Program-made: the position numbers and the translations under genes
From: Achromobacter sp. ASV32
GTDB lineage: Bacteria; Pseudomonadota; Gammaproteobacteria; Burkholderiales; Burkholderiaceae_B
Assembly (NCBI RefSeq): GCF_016428805.1
Contig: NZ_JAELTJ010000053.1
Coordinates: 1-36,704 of the forward strand
Length of the DNA stretch: 36,704 bases
Reading direction: 5' to 3'
Shown here: positions 36,277 to 36,704 of the stretch, one piece after another
How the letters are laid out: every line of letters begins with the position of its first letter
Numbering within the stretch: the first letter of the stretch is position 1
Notes under the pieces: model-generated
Database searches by the model: none
Told to the model about the DNA's origin: nothing
The model's input: only the letters and a program-made list of their open reading frames with translations

Positions 36277-36704
<428 letters not shown>

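Overview
The window is very GC-rich, densely coded DNA with no tRNA, rRNA, insertion sequence or CRISPR array. The gene content (Bug-type solute-binding protein, DUF3460-scpA-panC cluster, MutT/ThiE-type fusion, ArgJ, prepilin peptidase next to coaE and zapD) points to a betaproteobacterium of the Alcaligenaceae, most likely Bordetella or Achromobacter. This is inferred from protein sequence alone; the species cannot be fixed.

Layout. (1) 1-3623, minus strand: a branched-chain-amino-acid-type (HAAT) ABC transporter, livK-livH-livM-livG, with livG cut by the window edge. A MarR-family regulator diverges from it at 3930. (2) 4523-8995, plus strand: an unknown two-helix membrane protein, argJ, a DUF815 P-loop ATPase, and a Nudix/ThiE-like fusion closed by a good Rho-independent terminator. 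(3) 9130-19372: the most interesting block. A Tat-exported family-1 binding protein, an ABC ATPase and two permeases are followed by an unrecognised 309-aa protein, a TetR regulator, a D-aminoacylase with all its metal ligands and a D-amino acid dehydrogenase. A Bug-type binding protein faces them convergently. A near-identical 16-bp palindrome, GTGACCAnnTrGTCAC, sits just downstream of a predicted -10 both before the ABC operon and before the Bug gene. I read this as one regulon for uptake, deacylation and oxidation of N-acyl-D-amino acids or a related D-amino-acid compound.

(4) 19402-28474, minus strand: a complete RND efflux operon (adaptor, two MdtB/MdtC-type pumps, outer-membrane factor) in which the last three genes are joined by 4-nt overlaps. 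(5) 28645-30994, minus strand: pilD-coaE-zapD. (6) 31191-31979: a lipoprotein with a divergent NlpE-like domain and a strong terminator. (7) 32199-34723, minus strand: DUF3460-scpA-panC, then a stand-alone LuxR/FixJ-type DNA-binding protein with a 19-bp inverted repeat directly before its start. (8) 34822 to the end: a DHA2-family MFS transporter overlapping the start of glpK, which runs off the window.

Functional assignments of conserved housekeeping genes are firm. Substrate assignments for the transporters, and all promoter and operator calls, are inferences from sequence and context.
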